DNA of 64,000 nt, from contig JAAEAF010003450.1 of assembly GCA_011037195.1 (NCBI GenBank), positions 38,375 through 102,374 on the forward strand. Reading direction: 5' to 3'. The position numbers were made by a program, and so were the translations under genes. Every line of letters starts with the position of its first letter. Position 1 is the stretch's first letter. Below the pieces are notes generated by a model. That model worked only from the letters and a program-made list of their open reading frames with translations, had not been told where the DNA came from and made no database searches. Of this stretch, positions 24,501 through 35,928 are shown in pieces. The DNA comes from Triatoma infestans (taxonomy: Eukaryota > Arthropoda > Insecta > Hemiptera > Reduviidae).

Positions 24501-27500
24501 CTATCGTCATGATTTTGGTATAATATCACTCTACCTTAAAAATTAAATTTAAACTATTATTTTCAAATAATTTATCATCACGGTAGATCCTATACGATTA
24601 TACTACTAGAGTATAGCACATAGTTTATACAGTAGATATCATTAGGAATGGTAGAGCTCACACTATAGCAGCACCTTACACTCTATCTTACTATTATTAT
24701 ATGAAGAAGAAGTATTACGATCGTTCTATATTTTCGAATTTGATTTATTAACGGAAGTATATGTTCTGAAATTCCTTTAGTAAAAAAAAAAAATTTTTTT
24801 ATTTATTGAAAACAATTCAACAATAACAATTTCAGTATACTCTAAGGTTCATGATGATAAGCTATTAGTAATAGTATTGTAATACTAGAGTTGGAAGAAA
24901 ATTCGCCAATTGAGAGGTCAGAATGTAGTAAAACAAGTATTTATTCATATTAGTTATTATTGCTATAAGAGAAGCTATCATGTAAGATTTCTATATTGAT
25001 TATTCGGCAAAAATCTAGGGTTCATTGAAAAATTATTTACATTTACATATTATATGCTATTTAAATCAAGACACTAAGTACAAATAACAAATAATAATAA
25101 CTTACATGAAATCGGTAAATTGGTCGGAACATGTTAAGGCACAGCATTTGGCAATGTCGAAGAATCGTAGATAAAAATTGGGGGATTACTCCCAAGATGA
25201 TGTTTTGGATTTATGGTATGGTTATTAAACCTAGGTTGTTGTATGCGGCTGTGGTGTGGTGGCATCGCATTGAGATAAGATCCGCTAGACTGCTGCTTGA
25301 GGATATTCAACGCTTGGTTGTCTGGCGGTGACCGGTGCGATGCGGACCACGCCTACAGCTGCAATGGAGACTTTATTAGGAATTCCACTGCTCTTTGTAG
25401 AGGTGAAAACTATGGCAATGAAAGCCTGTTATAGAATTAAACAGGCAGGTTTTTGGCAGGGTAAGCGATATGGTCACTCTACCATTCATCGCGAGATGCT
25501 TTTGAAGGTTCCTGTTACAGGTTTTCCCTCTGATAGAATGTTGAAGACTTTGTTTTCGAGCATTCTTACAGTGTCAGGTTACCCTCTAGGGAAGATTGCT
25601 CAAGATTGGGTCCGTCTGGCATGATACCTGATAATTACTTCCAGTGTTACACGGACGGTTCCATAATGGGATGGTAGGTCTGGAGCTGCGGTCTATTTTG
25701 AGACCGGAGATCATTTAGCGGTATCTCTTGGTGAATGGACCACGGTCTTCCAGACTGAGGTTTATGCTATTCATTGTTGTGTCTTGGATGAGAGGGTACG
25801 TAACACTAACTTAAAAGGTGTTTGTGTCTGCACGGACAGCCAAGACTGCGCTGAAGGCGCTGAGTTCATGTGTCTTCACTTCCAGGTTAGTGTTAGAATA
25901 TTCTAAAAGACTGGAAGAGCTTTCTTCTCTGAAGGATGTGCTTCTAGTCTGGGTGCCAGGTCACATGGGAATTTTTGGGAGTGAGGAGGTTGATAGGTTT
26001 GCCAAATTAGGCGCCTCTCTTCCTTTTTGGTCCCGAGCCTGCTGTTGGCATGTCTTCTGGCACATGTCTGTCAGGCTTCCAGACATGGACACCTTCACAG
26101 CATTCATCCTTATGGATGAGCTCAGTTGTTTTTCGGCAGTCCAAAATGCTCATCGGGGGTCCGGACAAGGCCATCAGTGAGACGTTACTGTGTTTTTCAC
26201 GGAGCGCTCTCAGGCATCTGGTTGGATCTCTTACTGGACATTGTGGTTTAAGGAGACGTCTCTACATGGGGCTCATGCCGGATCCATTTTGTAGAGTCTG
26301 TGAGACAGAGGAGGAAACATCCATCCATTTTATGAATGATTGCCTGGGTTGTGAGGAAATTAGGTTCAGGACCTTTGTTCGGAGTAGGATGTCTGTGGAA
26401 GAGCCTAGGCTGTTTCCGCTTAAGGTTATTGTCCGATTTATTCGGACTGCGGTGAATCTTAGATGGATTAGATCCGGGTCTGGATTTTTGTTCTAGGCCC
26501 GGTTTGTTGTTGTTTTCCTTGGGGTAGCTATATGGGCCCAGTGAGGCTTTGGATAGCGTAGGGTTTCCCTCCCCACAGACAAATAATAATAATACATGAA
26601 ATCGTGTCGTAAATAAAAGTATTCAATTTATACTCTTCTTAATCTTAATACTTAATTATAATTTTAATAAATTAGCTTATTTAAGAAATATTCACAAGAA
26701 ACGATCAAATCAATTGAAATAAATAATTAAAGCAATAACGTATTAAAGTCTATTAAATTAAATTTAATATGTAAACTGATTCATATTTATTCATAGTATA
26801 TCATAGTTTATTCAAAGTTCACATTAGCAGGGGGCCAGACATGAGCACTTGTAAGCATGGACTCTTCAAGGCCCGTATTTAATTCTTCAAGTATTTGCGT
26901 TAATCAAAAATTATAGATCCCAGGTTTGGAGAGAGAGAGATCGGCATTGCAGTGTGTGTGAACGAAATAAATAGAAAACGACAAATCGCAGAAAGCTCAA
27001 TTAGGAAAATAATCCTTGTACGGGATTCGGTACAAAAATTTCGATTAAAATTATCTACCCGAAGTGCGAATTTTCTTATTTTCAAATATTCTGGTCAAAC
27101 GTTTTATCTATGATAGCCACTTGTTCACGTTAAACTTCTCAACGCTTGCAAACAAGTTGTAGGTAATAATATATTGTTGTAGATGAGGATAAATTATCAT
27201 TCAAATATTAACTTCGTGTCACTAACAGAGCATTGTCTGTAAAATCTCCATTTCAATAGAATCTAATCTTTCTAATCAGACAAAATTATTAGATGTCCTT
27301 TTCGAATACTGATATATGTTTCTAAAATTTAAGGATTTAATTAAAAAAACACCACTGCACAACTTCTAGCTTTCGATTATATAGAGGGGCCCCCCATATT
27401 TCAGTCGAATATAGCAGTGCAGAGATAACCATCATCCCTCTTGGTAAAATTTTTAAATTTAGTGATTCAGATTTAATTTTCAATAAGACTTATCTTATTT

Positions 27501-30244
27501 TAAATGAGGCTATTTATCTCATTTTGATCATTCATTCAACGCCAGTGTAAACAGTTCAGACCTAGAAAAAAAAGGATAACCAAATTATAATTTATAAAAT
27601 TTCACTTCTGCTTTCGATACAAAACAAATGTAAATTCTTACATATAAAAACAATATTATCGTCCAGGACCATCAATCATTTGCGCAATACTTTGCAGTGT
27701 CAATAATCGCCATTCATAATCGTAGATATTTTTTCTTTTATTCAATTTCTACTTCATTTACATTTTTGACCATTAACTCGTTTCTGCGACCCTTTTAAAA
27801 GTGGTCATATGTGAAGGGGTCCTAAATGCAGGCTTCAATTGTGCGACTATCGGACTACAAAAAGTGGACGTCTAAGGCCCGCTTTACTAGAGGAGAGTTC
27901 CTAAATAATTTGCTTCTAAGAAAATCTTATTCTTTCTTTTGTTATTAGAATTGCAGTTTTTCAGATTACTATTGTCTAGTTGGTTTTAATAATTTGTTTC
28001 AATGAATAATTATAATAAAAATATTTCTTAACAGGAATGCTTGGGACATTAACTACAGCTTTTACTGTATTTTTGGGGACTCATGCAGGTAGAACAATAT
28101 TGTGTTATAACAATCCAAGGGGCAGAATTGTTCGTTGGCTTCTTATGGCTGTGATAACGGTGACTATTTTTATTGTTTATATATTTACAAATTGGTATAT
28201 TTGACTTCAGTGTTGTGGAATAATATTTTGTTGAATACAGGGTATCCTTGCAGGCCATCTGTGTGGCTGGTCCAAAGAAGGTGGTTCTATGCCGTTGAAC
28301 AAAAATTTATGGACTGTATCTTTTGCCTTAGCTACATCAAGTATGGCATTTTGTATGAAAAGTATTTTATTTTTATTAATTGACTGTAAAAGATGGTGGA
28401 CAGGAGCTCCTTTTCATCAAGTAGGTGAGTTATTTCCCCCCCCCCCTTTTTTTTTTCTTGACATGAATCATATCTTCAAAATATAAGTCTTCATTTTCTA
28501 GTACCTTCACCTTTCTGGATGTATTTCAATTATGTGACGGTATCAAACCTTTGGCTTTGAGGCCAAAACTCCGCATTTTTCGCAATACTCCATAATTTTC
28601 AACGTTTCATACTTCGTAATTTTCAGAATACATTCTGTTGTAGAATGGCCTTATTTCGGTTGTTTAAAAAGAGGCTCATTGTCTCGTATTTTATCCGTCA
28701 TAGCATGCAATATTTCTTATATTTCTGATAGATTTTTCATCCTTAGATGCTCATTACTTTTAAGATTTATAAACACCATCCAGCTGTTTAATATAAAATT
28801 CTGAGTCAACAGCTTCACCAAGTGGAACAAACTTAATATGCAAAACAACCTTCAAAGTTCCACCAGACTCTGGATGGGCTTACATGATCTTGTGGTATCC
28901 ACTGCTTAAGCTTGGGTAGTTTTTCCAAAAATATCCACTTTTCCATTACTTATTCTTTTCCTAAATAGTCATGTCTTAGATTTTGGAGCAAATTTTTGCA
29001 CACTTAGATAAACTTGGGTTTGGCTTGGTGCTCTGACAATGTAATCTTCATCTCAAATTTTCGGACATCCAGCTTTCTAAGATGATGGTTCACCGTGGAG
29101 TTTGAAGTCCCTACTATAATAGATAATCCTCGAGTGCCGCATATGAATGTCCGTGGATATTGCCGGAAGTACACACAACTGAATGTATTCCTCATACATT
29201 CGAGCAATACCTCATCATCGACAACCAAGAGACAAGCTGATCTTGGTTCACTTGAAGGTGTCCCCAATTTTGAACGTTTAAACCAAAACGCTGCCACTTC
29301 TACGCTTAGTTCTTTTTTCAAATAATGTCGCAGAAGATCGCGGGTCACAATCTTTACTGCTTTAAAAAGAAGTATTCAACTGTATCAAAATTTCGTTATA
29401 AAACCTTACAAAAAACTAATACAACTTTTTTTTTTTCATTTGATAATTTGAATTAAGATCATAATATGTGATAATAAAAATATAACATGGCGATTTTTTT
29501 TTTTAAAGAGATATATTTTCACACAAATACACATTCATGCAAACTTAATCGATCATCGCTGAAATCATTTTTTTGTATTAAAAAAAGTAATATATATTTC
29601 CCGCGAAAAGTCAAATTTGAAAATCTTACGAAATATATTTAAAAAAAAAGTAATAAATTACAAAATTAAGCAGCAGAGAAAAAACCGCTAATCACTTTTT
29701 TAAATCTAATATTTGTCTGGTATTTTATCCGTCGTAGCATGCACATTCATTTTGTTCTTGGCCGGTTTTGGATTTTCATCCATTGTCAGAGCAAATTCAC
29801 CAAGTTCATGTAAAGAGTTCACTTCAACGTAATGTTTCTGTTACATTGAATTGAACTCTCTACACGAACTTGGTGAATTTACTCTGACGATGGATGAAAA
29901 TCCGAAACCGGCAGGAACAAAATGAATATATATGCATGCTACGACGGATATAACACCAGATGTTATCCAGCATTGCTGATCCATCCACATATTCTTTAAT
30001 TTTTATTCATGTAGATTATATTTTTGATTATTTATTTTTTACTTTCTCTATTTTTTTTATAGGTAAGAATGCCATTCTAATTTACATTGGAAGTATAATT
30101 ACCAAAAATGCGATACCATGGAATTGGACACCACTTGATAAAACAACACATGCACATACTCTTTGGATGAATGTATGGTCAACAAGTTTATGGATTATTA
30201 TAGCATTGCTGTTGGATAATTGGAGTGTTTATATCACTATCTGA
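18807..30244 (+). CDS. HGSNAT: Heparan-alpha-glucosaminide N-acetyltransferase homologue
   Basis: Eleven exons join in frame: 18807-18929, 19040-19149, 19236-19339, 19448-19578, 20586-20692, 20943-21050, 23770-24028, 24137-24425, 28035-28159, 28241-28424, 30063-30244. They give 573 residues; the human protein is about 635. HGSNAT is a multi-pass lysosomal membrane enzyme that passes an acetyl group from cytosolic acetyl-CoA to the terminal glucosamine of heparan sulfate. Visible features: a luminal Cys-containing N-terminal region, a first membrane helix ([14 protein letters not shown]), the SLDVFRGI block, the active-site His in [11 protein letters not shown], the [12 protein letters not shown] and [12 protein letters not shown] luminal segment, the DPEGMLGTL block, and C-terminal helices ending at TGA. 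The donor after 24028 is gtttgt, weak but required by frame. Exon 18807 begins at an acceptor, so a signal-peptide exon is probably missing upstream. Confidence 0.93.
20100..20575 (-). repeat. 1-kb interspersed repeat, truncated, in HGSNAT intron
   Basis: It starts with the family terminus (tctggagtgaaacactcac, then gatatctctaac) and ends at a cttcaaat block just before the polypyrimidine tract of exon 20586. Confidence 0.55.
21360..22330 (+). repeat. 1-kb interspersed repeat, nearly full copy, with internal microsatellite
   Basis: It runs from ttactttccttcctcg to gtgagtgtttcacaccaga. It contains gttttcaccggaaataca, a TG/AG microsatellite at about 21499-21549, cgaaaagtcgcaggaagctt and later family blocks. 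No open frame of coding quality is seen, so it is likely a non-autonomous element. Confidence 0.7.
21499..21549 (+). repeat. (TG)n(AG)n compound microsatellite
   Basis: About thirteen TG units run straight into thirteen AG units. A shorter TG run sits at the same place in the repeat copy at 57110-57835, so the microsatellite is part of the element. Confidence 0.9.
22331..23035. other. HGSNAT intron, nothing recognised
   Basis: Ordinary AT-rich intronic sequence between the repeat at 21360-22330 and the palindromic repeat at 23036. Confidence 0.35.
23036..23150. repeat. Decayed palindromic element of family B
   Basis: Inverted arms carry ctgatgttggat (minus) and ctgatgatgga (plus, 23110) and end near a gcatgcta word shared with the copy at 29709-29982. 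The GAAA box has become AAAA in both arms, so no hammerhead-like fold is intact here. Confidence 0.4.
25103..26604 (+). mobile_element. 5'-truncated LINE with RNase H, family A, with 12-bp target duplication
   Basis: The target duplication TACATGAAATCG stands at 25103-25114 and 26593-26604, so the insert is 25115-26592. It encodes the end of the reverse transcriptase (thumb-like [18 protein letters not shown]), an RNase H domain broken by frameshifts ([20 protein letters not shown]), and a Cys/His tail ([14 protein letters not shown]). It ends in a short TAA-type tail. RNase H plus a TAA-like tail suggests the I superfamily. It sits in the HGSNAT intron 24426-28034, sense to the gene. The clear duplication marks it as recent. 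Confidence 0.85.
26915..27115 (+). repeat. Fragment of the 1-kb interspersed repeat
   Basis: It contains gagagagaga followed by the family's block with acgacaaatcgcagaaagct, in the same order as at 21530-21590. Confidence 0.45.
28480..29400 (-). mobile_element. Decayed mariner-type transposon in HGSNAT last intron
   Basis: Minus-strand translation gives a mariner-like N-terminal helix-turn-helix ([26 protein letters not shown], then [14 protein letters not shown]), then a broken catalytic part ([17 protein letters not shown]). Frameshifts and stops are frequent. Terminal repeats were not found, so the borders are approximate. Confidence 0.6.
29709..29982. mobile_element. Palindromic element, family B
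   Basis: Two inverted arms of roughly 100 bases (left ccgtcgtagcatgca to cggttttggattttc, right the complement to gcatgctacgacgg) surround a short centre. Each arm carries a hammerhead-like core pointing outwards. The right core at 29884-29913 is CTGACGA, GGAT/ATCC and GAAACCGG, but the UC is replaced by CA. The left core at 29760-29789 has G8 changed to A. It sits in the last HGSNAT intron, 80 bases before exon 30063. Confidence 0.65.
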
Positions 30245-30282
30245 GCTGTGAATTTTTACTAACAGTATCTTCTTTTTTAAAT

Positions 30283-30288
30283 AATAAA
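30283..30288 (+). promoter_or_regulatory. Poly(A) signal of HGSNAT
   Basis: AATAAA 39 bases after the TGA stop at 30242-30244. Confidence 0.6.
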
Positions 30289-30967
30289 ATAAGATAAACA
30301 ATTTAATTTTTGTAGTAGCTTTATTTTTATTTTAAATGCTGCAAATTAGCCATGTCACGGAAAAAAAATATCTATAACTAGGATGACCTAGTTCTTTATT
30401 ATAAGAGCCACGTCAAGTACTTTTTATAATTTTGTATTAAGGGGTAGAAAATATATTCATATTGTAAATTATTATTGCTTTTTATTACGATCCAAGAAGT
30501 CATTTCAGTTGGCACCGGCATGGAATTTCTTTGAAATTCGAGATGGCCCTGATTCTACCTTGTAATACTAGAGTAGCCTAAGAGTGTTTCTTGGGTGGTG
30601 AAGATTTAATCGAACAGCCTTCAATACAGATCAGGAGGTCAGGTAGCGACTGATCTTGAATAGAAAAATATATCCAGTAGCGTGACTAGGATTTCAGTAT
30701 GATTTTTGGAGGGCACATGTAAAACCATACTGCGGTTCCATTATAAAAAAAATATTACGATTATTTATTCAATGATTATTACTTTTATTCAATACGTAAT
30801 AAATAACCCTGCCATTATCATATTATATTATATTCAACCTTCTCACTTTTTTTATTGGCAAAATCAGAAATGTTTAATGTTTTTAAAATATTTATTTTAA
30901 CCAACACTTCGTGATGGAATATCACCACAAGTTAAACTGTAGTTTTTAAGAAATTCAGACAATTTTA
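30289..30967. other. Intergenic spacer, nothing recognised
   Basis: Between the HGSNAT 3' end and the next hammerhead-like motif I see only short open frames with no family resemblance. Confidence 0.35.
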
Positions 30968-31012
30968 TTTTCCCCCGAAAAAGGCAATAAATTTGCCGAA
31001 ATGTCGGTGAAA
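30968..31012 (+). ncRNA. Hammerhead-like motif, degenerate core
   Basis: Stem I strands TTTTCCC and GGTGAAAA are mostly complementary, and stem II is GGCAA / TTGCC with loop TAAAT. GAAA, TG and UC follow in the right order. The core reads CCGAAAA instead of CTGANGA, so U4 and G8 are lost and activity is unlikely. The kept pairing suggests a recent functional ancestor. Confidence 0.35.
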
Positions 31013-31709
31013 ATTTGAAAAAAAGTGTTTCATTGACCGTACCTCAATATTCTTTTTACGATATTATTTATTTTGTAAGGCAAAATAAACTGCCCGGCAA
31101 TAAAGATATTTTTTTCTATATTCAAGAAAGTGAATAAACATTTTTTGTATAGATCTTTTGCCTATATGTTGCTGCACTTACCAAGAGTCCGTATGTTATT
31201 AAAAAAACTTCATAGTTATAAAAATTGTCACCGGATGCCAACATTTTTCGGGAATTCATTATATATTTTGCCCACTATTTTTACAAATATCGCCAGTAGA
31301 TGTCCATCACCGCCTGAAAATAACTTTACAGTTCCAAAAATTTCCATCAGATGCCACCACTTACCGTGACTTTATTGTTTGTCTATTTTTAAATATTTAC
31401 AAAATATCCCAGTAGATGTCTCTACTTCCTGGCAAATTGAATGAGGTTATATAAAATTTTTCACTTTATGTTAAAATATCATGGTATGTATTAGGAGTTA
31501 AGAATATCATAGGAGCTCAAAGGATTGTGTATTTTATACTTCATTTAAGTGCTGTTGTACATATTGGGACCTGGGATATTTTTAGATTCTATTACCATTC
31601 TAAAATACGTTTCCAAATCGCCTAGCCTTATGTTATAAAGAAATGATAATCTCGCCGTTAAAGATTAATCATTTCCTATCATTCTACTTCCATTTTTTTT
31701 TTTTTATCA

Positions 31710-32320
31710 GGTCTTTTCTTTTAAACTATAAAATCTCCAGGAGTTAACGGCACTTCCGCTCAACCAGCTCAGTTCTTCAAACGGGGAATTTTGGCAACTT
31801 ATATAATTCTAATTAATATTAATATGTAGTTGACAGAATTGTATAGCACATTGTTGAACTAAAATAGCACTTTAGATAACTATAACCCCACCTCTTAAAT
31901 GAATTTTACCAAAAGTGTCCTTAAATGAATTTTCCCTGAGAAATGTTCCAAATAAACGTAGCGCTTTGTATGTATGAGTAGATATAATATGTTTAAAGAA
32001 ATCGTTGGAGCAGTTTTTGAAAAAAATCACAAAAAACTGGAAAAAAAAAAATTCAATGTAGCACTTTACCAGATTTTGCCCGAAATCTTGGTATCTGTAT
32101 GATGCGGTGGTAGTACCTAAAGGGAATACCAAGTTTGATCTTCCTGTTACTTTTCGTTTTTGTGTATTTCTTTTCACACACATCTACCATTTTCTAAAAA
32201 CCACTTTTTTTGACTCAGGGGTCCTCAAAGCTTGTTTTGAAATTGAAAACTCAATTTCGAAAATCTGGCACGATTGCAATACTTCTTCTAACAGCAGAAC
32301 TAGAAATAATAATAATTACA
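31710..32320 (-). repeat. 1-kb interspersed repeat, reversed, partial
   Basis: It carries the shared blocks tgaattttccctgag, atttgaccag-type and aaaacgaaaag (reversed) and ends in the cgattgcaatacttctt block, like the copy at 17355-18340. Confidence 0.6.
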
Positions 32321-32766
32321 ATTAAATATTTAGTAAATATTCAAAGTTCACAGAAAATTCAACAGTTAGAATTTATGAAAACTGCTATAAGAGAAAATTG
32401 GGCGAGTACCCTTAATCAGCACCGAGTAGTTCTATCAATGTAAGTGATTATAATCATTGAAACAAGATCCATGTGTGGATTCTTATTATATTCCGATTTA
32501 CTAATTCAATTTTACTAATCTTAATTTAGTAATAACATTACTGAGATAAAGCTTTAATCATATAATTGTGTTTAAATTTTACCGGGAGAATTTTCATTCT
32601 CTTTGACTAATCACATAGGGAAAGGTTATGGGTGGGTTACTTTCAGAAGGTTGTAAATATGTTTATGCATTATTTGTTTCCACCTTAGAAACGATATATT
32701 ACCCCTTGCACCTCTTAAGTAATAAACAGAAATCAGTGTATTTAAAGTAAAAAAAAAAAAATAACT

Positions 32767-35700
32767 ATGATGAAAGTAGACTGGGATCGTATGTTTGAAG
32801 GTGAAAAACCAGAAGATATACCAGAATTACCACCTCCTGAAGTAAAAGAAGATTTATCTCCTTATAAAGAATTCCAAATAAGACCAGATCCACACAATAG
32901 GTAATTCCATTAAAAGGACATGATTATTTTGAAAAAGACCGTGCGTATTAAGTGTAATGATCATTCCTAAAATAATTTAGTTTGTTTGTTACAGATTCAA
33001 GACATCATTAGCAAAAGAAATCATCAGTAATGTTTTACATGACAATCTGAATGGTAAAAAGTATTCAGATCATAACCCGGGGGAATTAACGAAACATTTA
33101 GCTAATACAATTCGTATTAATCTTGAAGGTATTTAATTCTGCAACATTATCTGAAATTCTTCTTTTTTTTGGGAGAAATATTTGCAACGATTCAGGCTCA
33201 TAATGAATATAATTAATATGAACTGGATTCTTACGTCAAAGAGTTTTTTGTCCCCACTTTTCAGTATAAATGGTGAAGTTTCTATTAAATTAATATTAAA
33301 TATTTTTTTTTCAGGACAAATTTATGGAAGATATAAATTAATTGTGCAAGTTATTCTTGGTGAACATAAAGGAGCAGGTCTGAAATCTGGAGTGCGGTGC
33401 CTTTGGGATCCAGAATGTGATACCTACGTAACTGATAGATTCATAAACGTAAGTTTTATTATGACAGTGTAAGAAAAGTAATCCATGTAGACTAATCATT
33501 TCTTCAGATCGTGGTTTCTCTGCGGTATTGCTGCCTCAAAATACTAGTAGCCTCACAGTGATGTACCTCCCAATACTCAAAAAAATTTAGATGCCAGCAG
33601 TGTAGTTTTTTAAAATATTTATTTATTTAATCTAGATTATAAACAGACCAAACATATTCAAGCTGTAACAGAATTAGTAGGAAAGCTACAATCTCAGCAA
33701 ATAATGTTTCGCACACAATTGCACTCACGAAAGAGGGTCCTCAGGGCTCGGTATGTGCGCCAAGACTTTGGTAAGCTCTGTCCCTTCTAAGATTGAAACT
33801 TGCATCAAACTGTAATTTACTAATTGTTGTGATGGTTAGTTCCGCAGAGCTGGAAAGCATCAGAGACATTTTCCGTGGTAGCCTGCTTCATTTTGTGGTC
33901 ATCGACCGGTTTCGGGCGTTCGTCCATCTTCAGGATGCGTTTTTCAGACTGTGACAACACAGACTTGCACAGAGCAAACTTAGTTACTCTGAGTGTGTAA
34001 ACTAAGTTTGCTCTGTGCAAGTCTGTGTTGTCAACTGTCTGAAAAACGCATCCTGAAGATGGGCGAACGCCCGAAACCGGTCGATGACCACAAAATGAAG
34101 CAGGCTACCACAGAAAATGTCTCTGATGTAATTCACTAGCTTTCGCAGAAGGTTATTTGTTATCAATTTAAGCAAGAAATAACGTAGTTTTTCAAATAAC
34201 CGCCAAAAATGCGCTTTACATTTCTCACATGAAAATCAAATTTAATGTAAACAAAAAATCATACATCACAGAAACCATATTCAACACAAAATTTATGTTT
34301 ACTTTAACGGAGATCAATTAGAAATAGTAAAGTAACTCATATACGTACCTAGCAATTACTTTTGACAATAAGATGAAATGTAACAAGCATATAAAAAATG
34401 TGACCCAGAAAACAATGCAACTAGTGAATGCTTTATTTAGAGTGGCTAAGAAAAGTTGGGGTTTGGGTTCGGAAGCTCTAAGAATAATATTTGAAGGTGC
34501 AGTCATACTAATGATGACGAATGGGGCTCCAGTCAGAATTGAGGCGATAGGAAGAAAATCCAATTTAATAATGTTGAAAAGAGTTCGAAGACTGACAGCA
34601 ATTAGAATTATAAAAGGATCGCACGTTTTCTCATTAGCCATCTTGCGTAATAGCAAACCTACTTCCTATAGACATCAGATTGAGACAATTTCAAGAGTTA
34701 TTCTTTCTAACTAGAAAAAAAGAGTAAATAATTACTAGGATCTTTATTACGATAATGTTATTACAAAAATTGAAGGCATCCAAGTGAGATATTCAAAATC
34801 CAGAAATTGTTAAGTGTTGACTTAAAAACAATTTTTAACGGAAGTAAAAAAGATGAAAAAGTAGGATGTGCCTTCGTCGTATATAGATTGTTATATGCAC
34901 AGAGACTTGAAAGATCTATTGTGCCACCCGGAGTCTTCTTAGTGCCGGGAAGTGAGTTGTAGAGGCTCCTAGAAAGAGAATCTATAAATGCTGGATTCGA
35001 ACCCGGGTTCGTCGTATACAAAGGAACAATTTGTCGATAAAATTGATTTTTTTTAAAGAAATAATCATTACTTTCATGATGTACATATATATTTAATTTT
35101 ATTTGCATTTTTATTCAATTGTAATTCTTGTGATTATTTTTTTTTTTCTATCATTTATCAAATTAACTATTTTTAATGATTGAGACATATAAAGTAAATT
35201 TATTAAATGTATTATATGGAGCATGTAGAAAAAAGAAATTCCTCAGTAGGGGTAATATTGAGAAAAAAAATACAGACCAGCCAGCATACAATTATGATAA
35301 ATAAAAAGCAAACTAACAAAACTTAACTGAACTTTAACACTTTACAAAACATGAAATTTAAGCATTTACTTTTTTCATTAATTATAGATTGAATGTTGTT
35401 CGAACATTGTAGATGTCCTTAACGCTCCGTTTAGGTTAAAGTATATTTCTTATGAGTTACATATGGTAACTTTATATAGACAATCATTATTGGTAGTTCC
35501 AGTCTTTATGTAGGTGTTGATTTCACAGAACTAGGCTGCATTCGTTTTTATACGTACTACTTTATTCTGAAGTTCCAGTAACAGTTTTAATTTGTAACTT
35601 GTTACTTCACCCCATACATTAAGGTTTGATTGGCGAAATTACAACTTACCACATATTTATATTAGTAATTGTAACAAATTTTCTAAGTCACAGATTGGCA

Positions 35701-35928
35701 TTGTAAATAGTCTCTCTATATCTACGAAAAGTATTAGTAAATGATTCAAAAACTAGATAGAAAACTTAGTATATTCTTGTCGAATTACAATTATATACTT
35801 CGCAAGAACTCAGGACACTTAAGTCGAACCATTTACCACTTTTTAGGGGGGTATCTTTAAAACTCTTTATTTTGTTACAGGAATCTATGTTCTGTGTTGC
35901 AACAGTTTATGGAGTGCTATTTTACTAA
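32767..35928 (+). CDS. DYNLT2B: Tctex1-domain dynein light chain, DYNLT2B (TCTEX1D2) type
   Basis: Four exons, 32767-32900, 32995-33128, 33315-33448 and 35881-35928, give 149 residues, close to the 142 of human TCTEX1D2. This light chain belongs to dynein-2, the motor of retrograde intraflagellar transport, and binds its intermediate chains. An acidic, Pro-rich N-terminal tail precedes the Tctex fold: a helical part (SLAKEIISNVLHDNL), then strands YKLIVQVILGEHKGAG and RCLWDPECDTYV, and the closing strand CVATVYGVLFY. The start is the first of two Met codons after a stop-rich leader; the second would shorten it by one residue. All introns have consensus ends. The first three exons are each exactly 134 nt. 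The last intron (33449-35880) holds a family A palindrome, a LINE piece and a SINE. Confidence 0.9.
33900..33937 (-). ncRNA. Hammerhead-like motif, left arm of family A copy 1
   Basis: On the minus strand: CATC, CTGAAGA, T, GGAC-GAAC-GCCC, GAAA, CCGG, UC, GATG. CATC and GATG pair as stem I. One stem II pair is lost (A opposite C). Every canonical core base is present. Confidence 0.5.
34049..34086 (+). ncRNA. Hammerhead-like motif, right arm of family A copy 1
   Basis: CATC (34049-34052), CTGAAGA (34053-34059), extra T, stem II GGGC-GAAC-GCCC (34061-34072), GAAA, CCGG, UC (34081-34082), GATG (34083-34086). Stem I is CATC/GATG directly beside the core, and the predicted cut falls after C 34082. 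The self-complementary ACCGGU stem III could only form between two molecules, as in dimeric hammerheads. Confidence 0.55.
34320..34720 (+). mobile_element. LINE reverse-transcriptase C-terminal fragment
   Basis: An open frame of 113 residues at 34373-34714 reads like the region after the polymerase core of R1/Jockey-group elements (FDNKMKCNKHIKNV just upstream, then LFRVAKKSWGLG, then LKRVRRLTAIRIIKG). It lies in the last DYNLT2B intron, sense to the gene. Confidence 0.6.
34850..35025 (-). mobile_element. tRNA-derived SINE, reversed
   Basis: On the minus strand the B box GGTTCGAATCC is followed by a body with taggagcctctacaactcac, matching the body of the copy at 18397-18620 (taggagcctttacagctcac). 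Confidence 0.6.

Larger units (their letters stand above)
33824..34128. mobile_element. Palindromic element, family A, copy 1
   Basis: A large inverted repeat: left arm from gttccgcagagctggaaagc through ggtagcctgcttcattttg to a central palindrome (gacttgcacagagcaaac and its complement), right arm the reverse. The left end is complete; the right end stops at gtctctgatg and lacks about 30 bases seen at the right end of copy 2 (58546-58941). Two hammerhead-like motifs at 33900-33937 (minus) and 34049-34086 (plus) point away from the centre. No coding sequence is present. Confidence 0.75.

Noticed and set aside
24440..24720. Possible MITE with gtagag words
   Set aside because: I could not find inverted ends or a second copy in the window.
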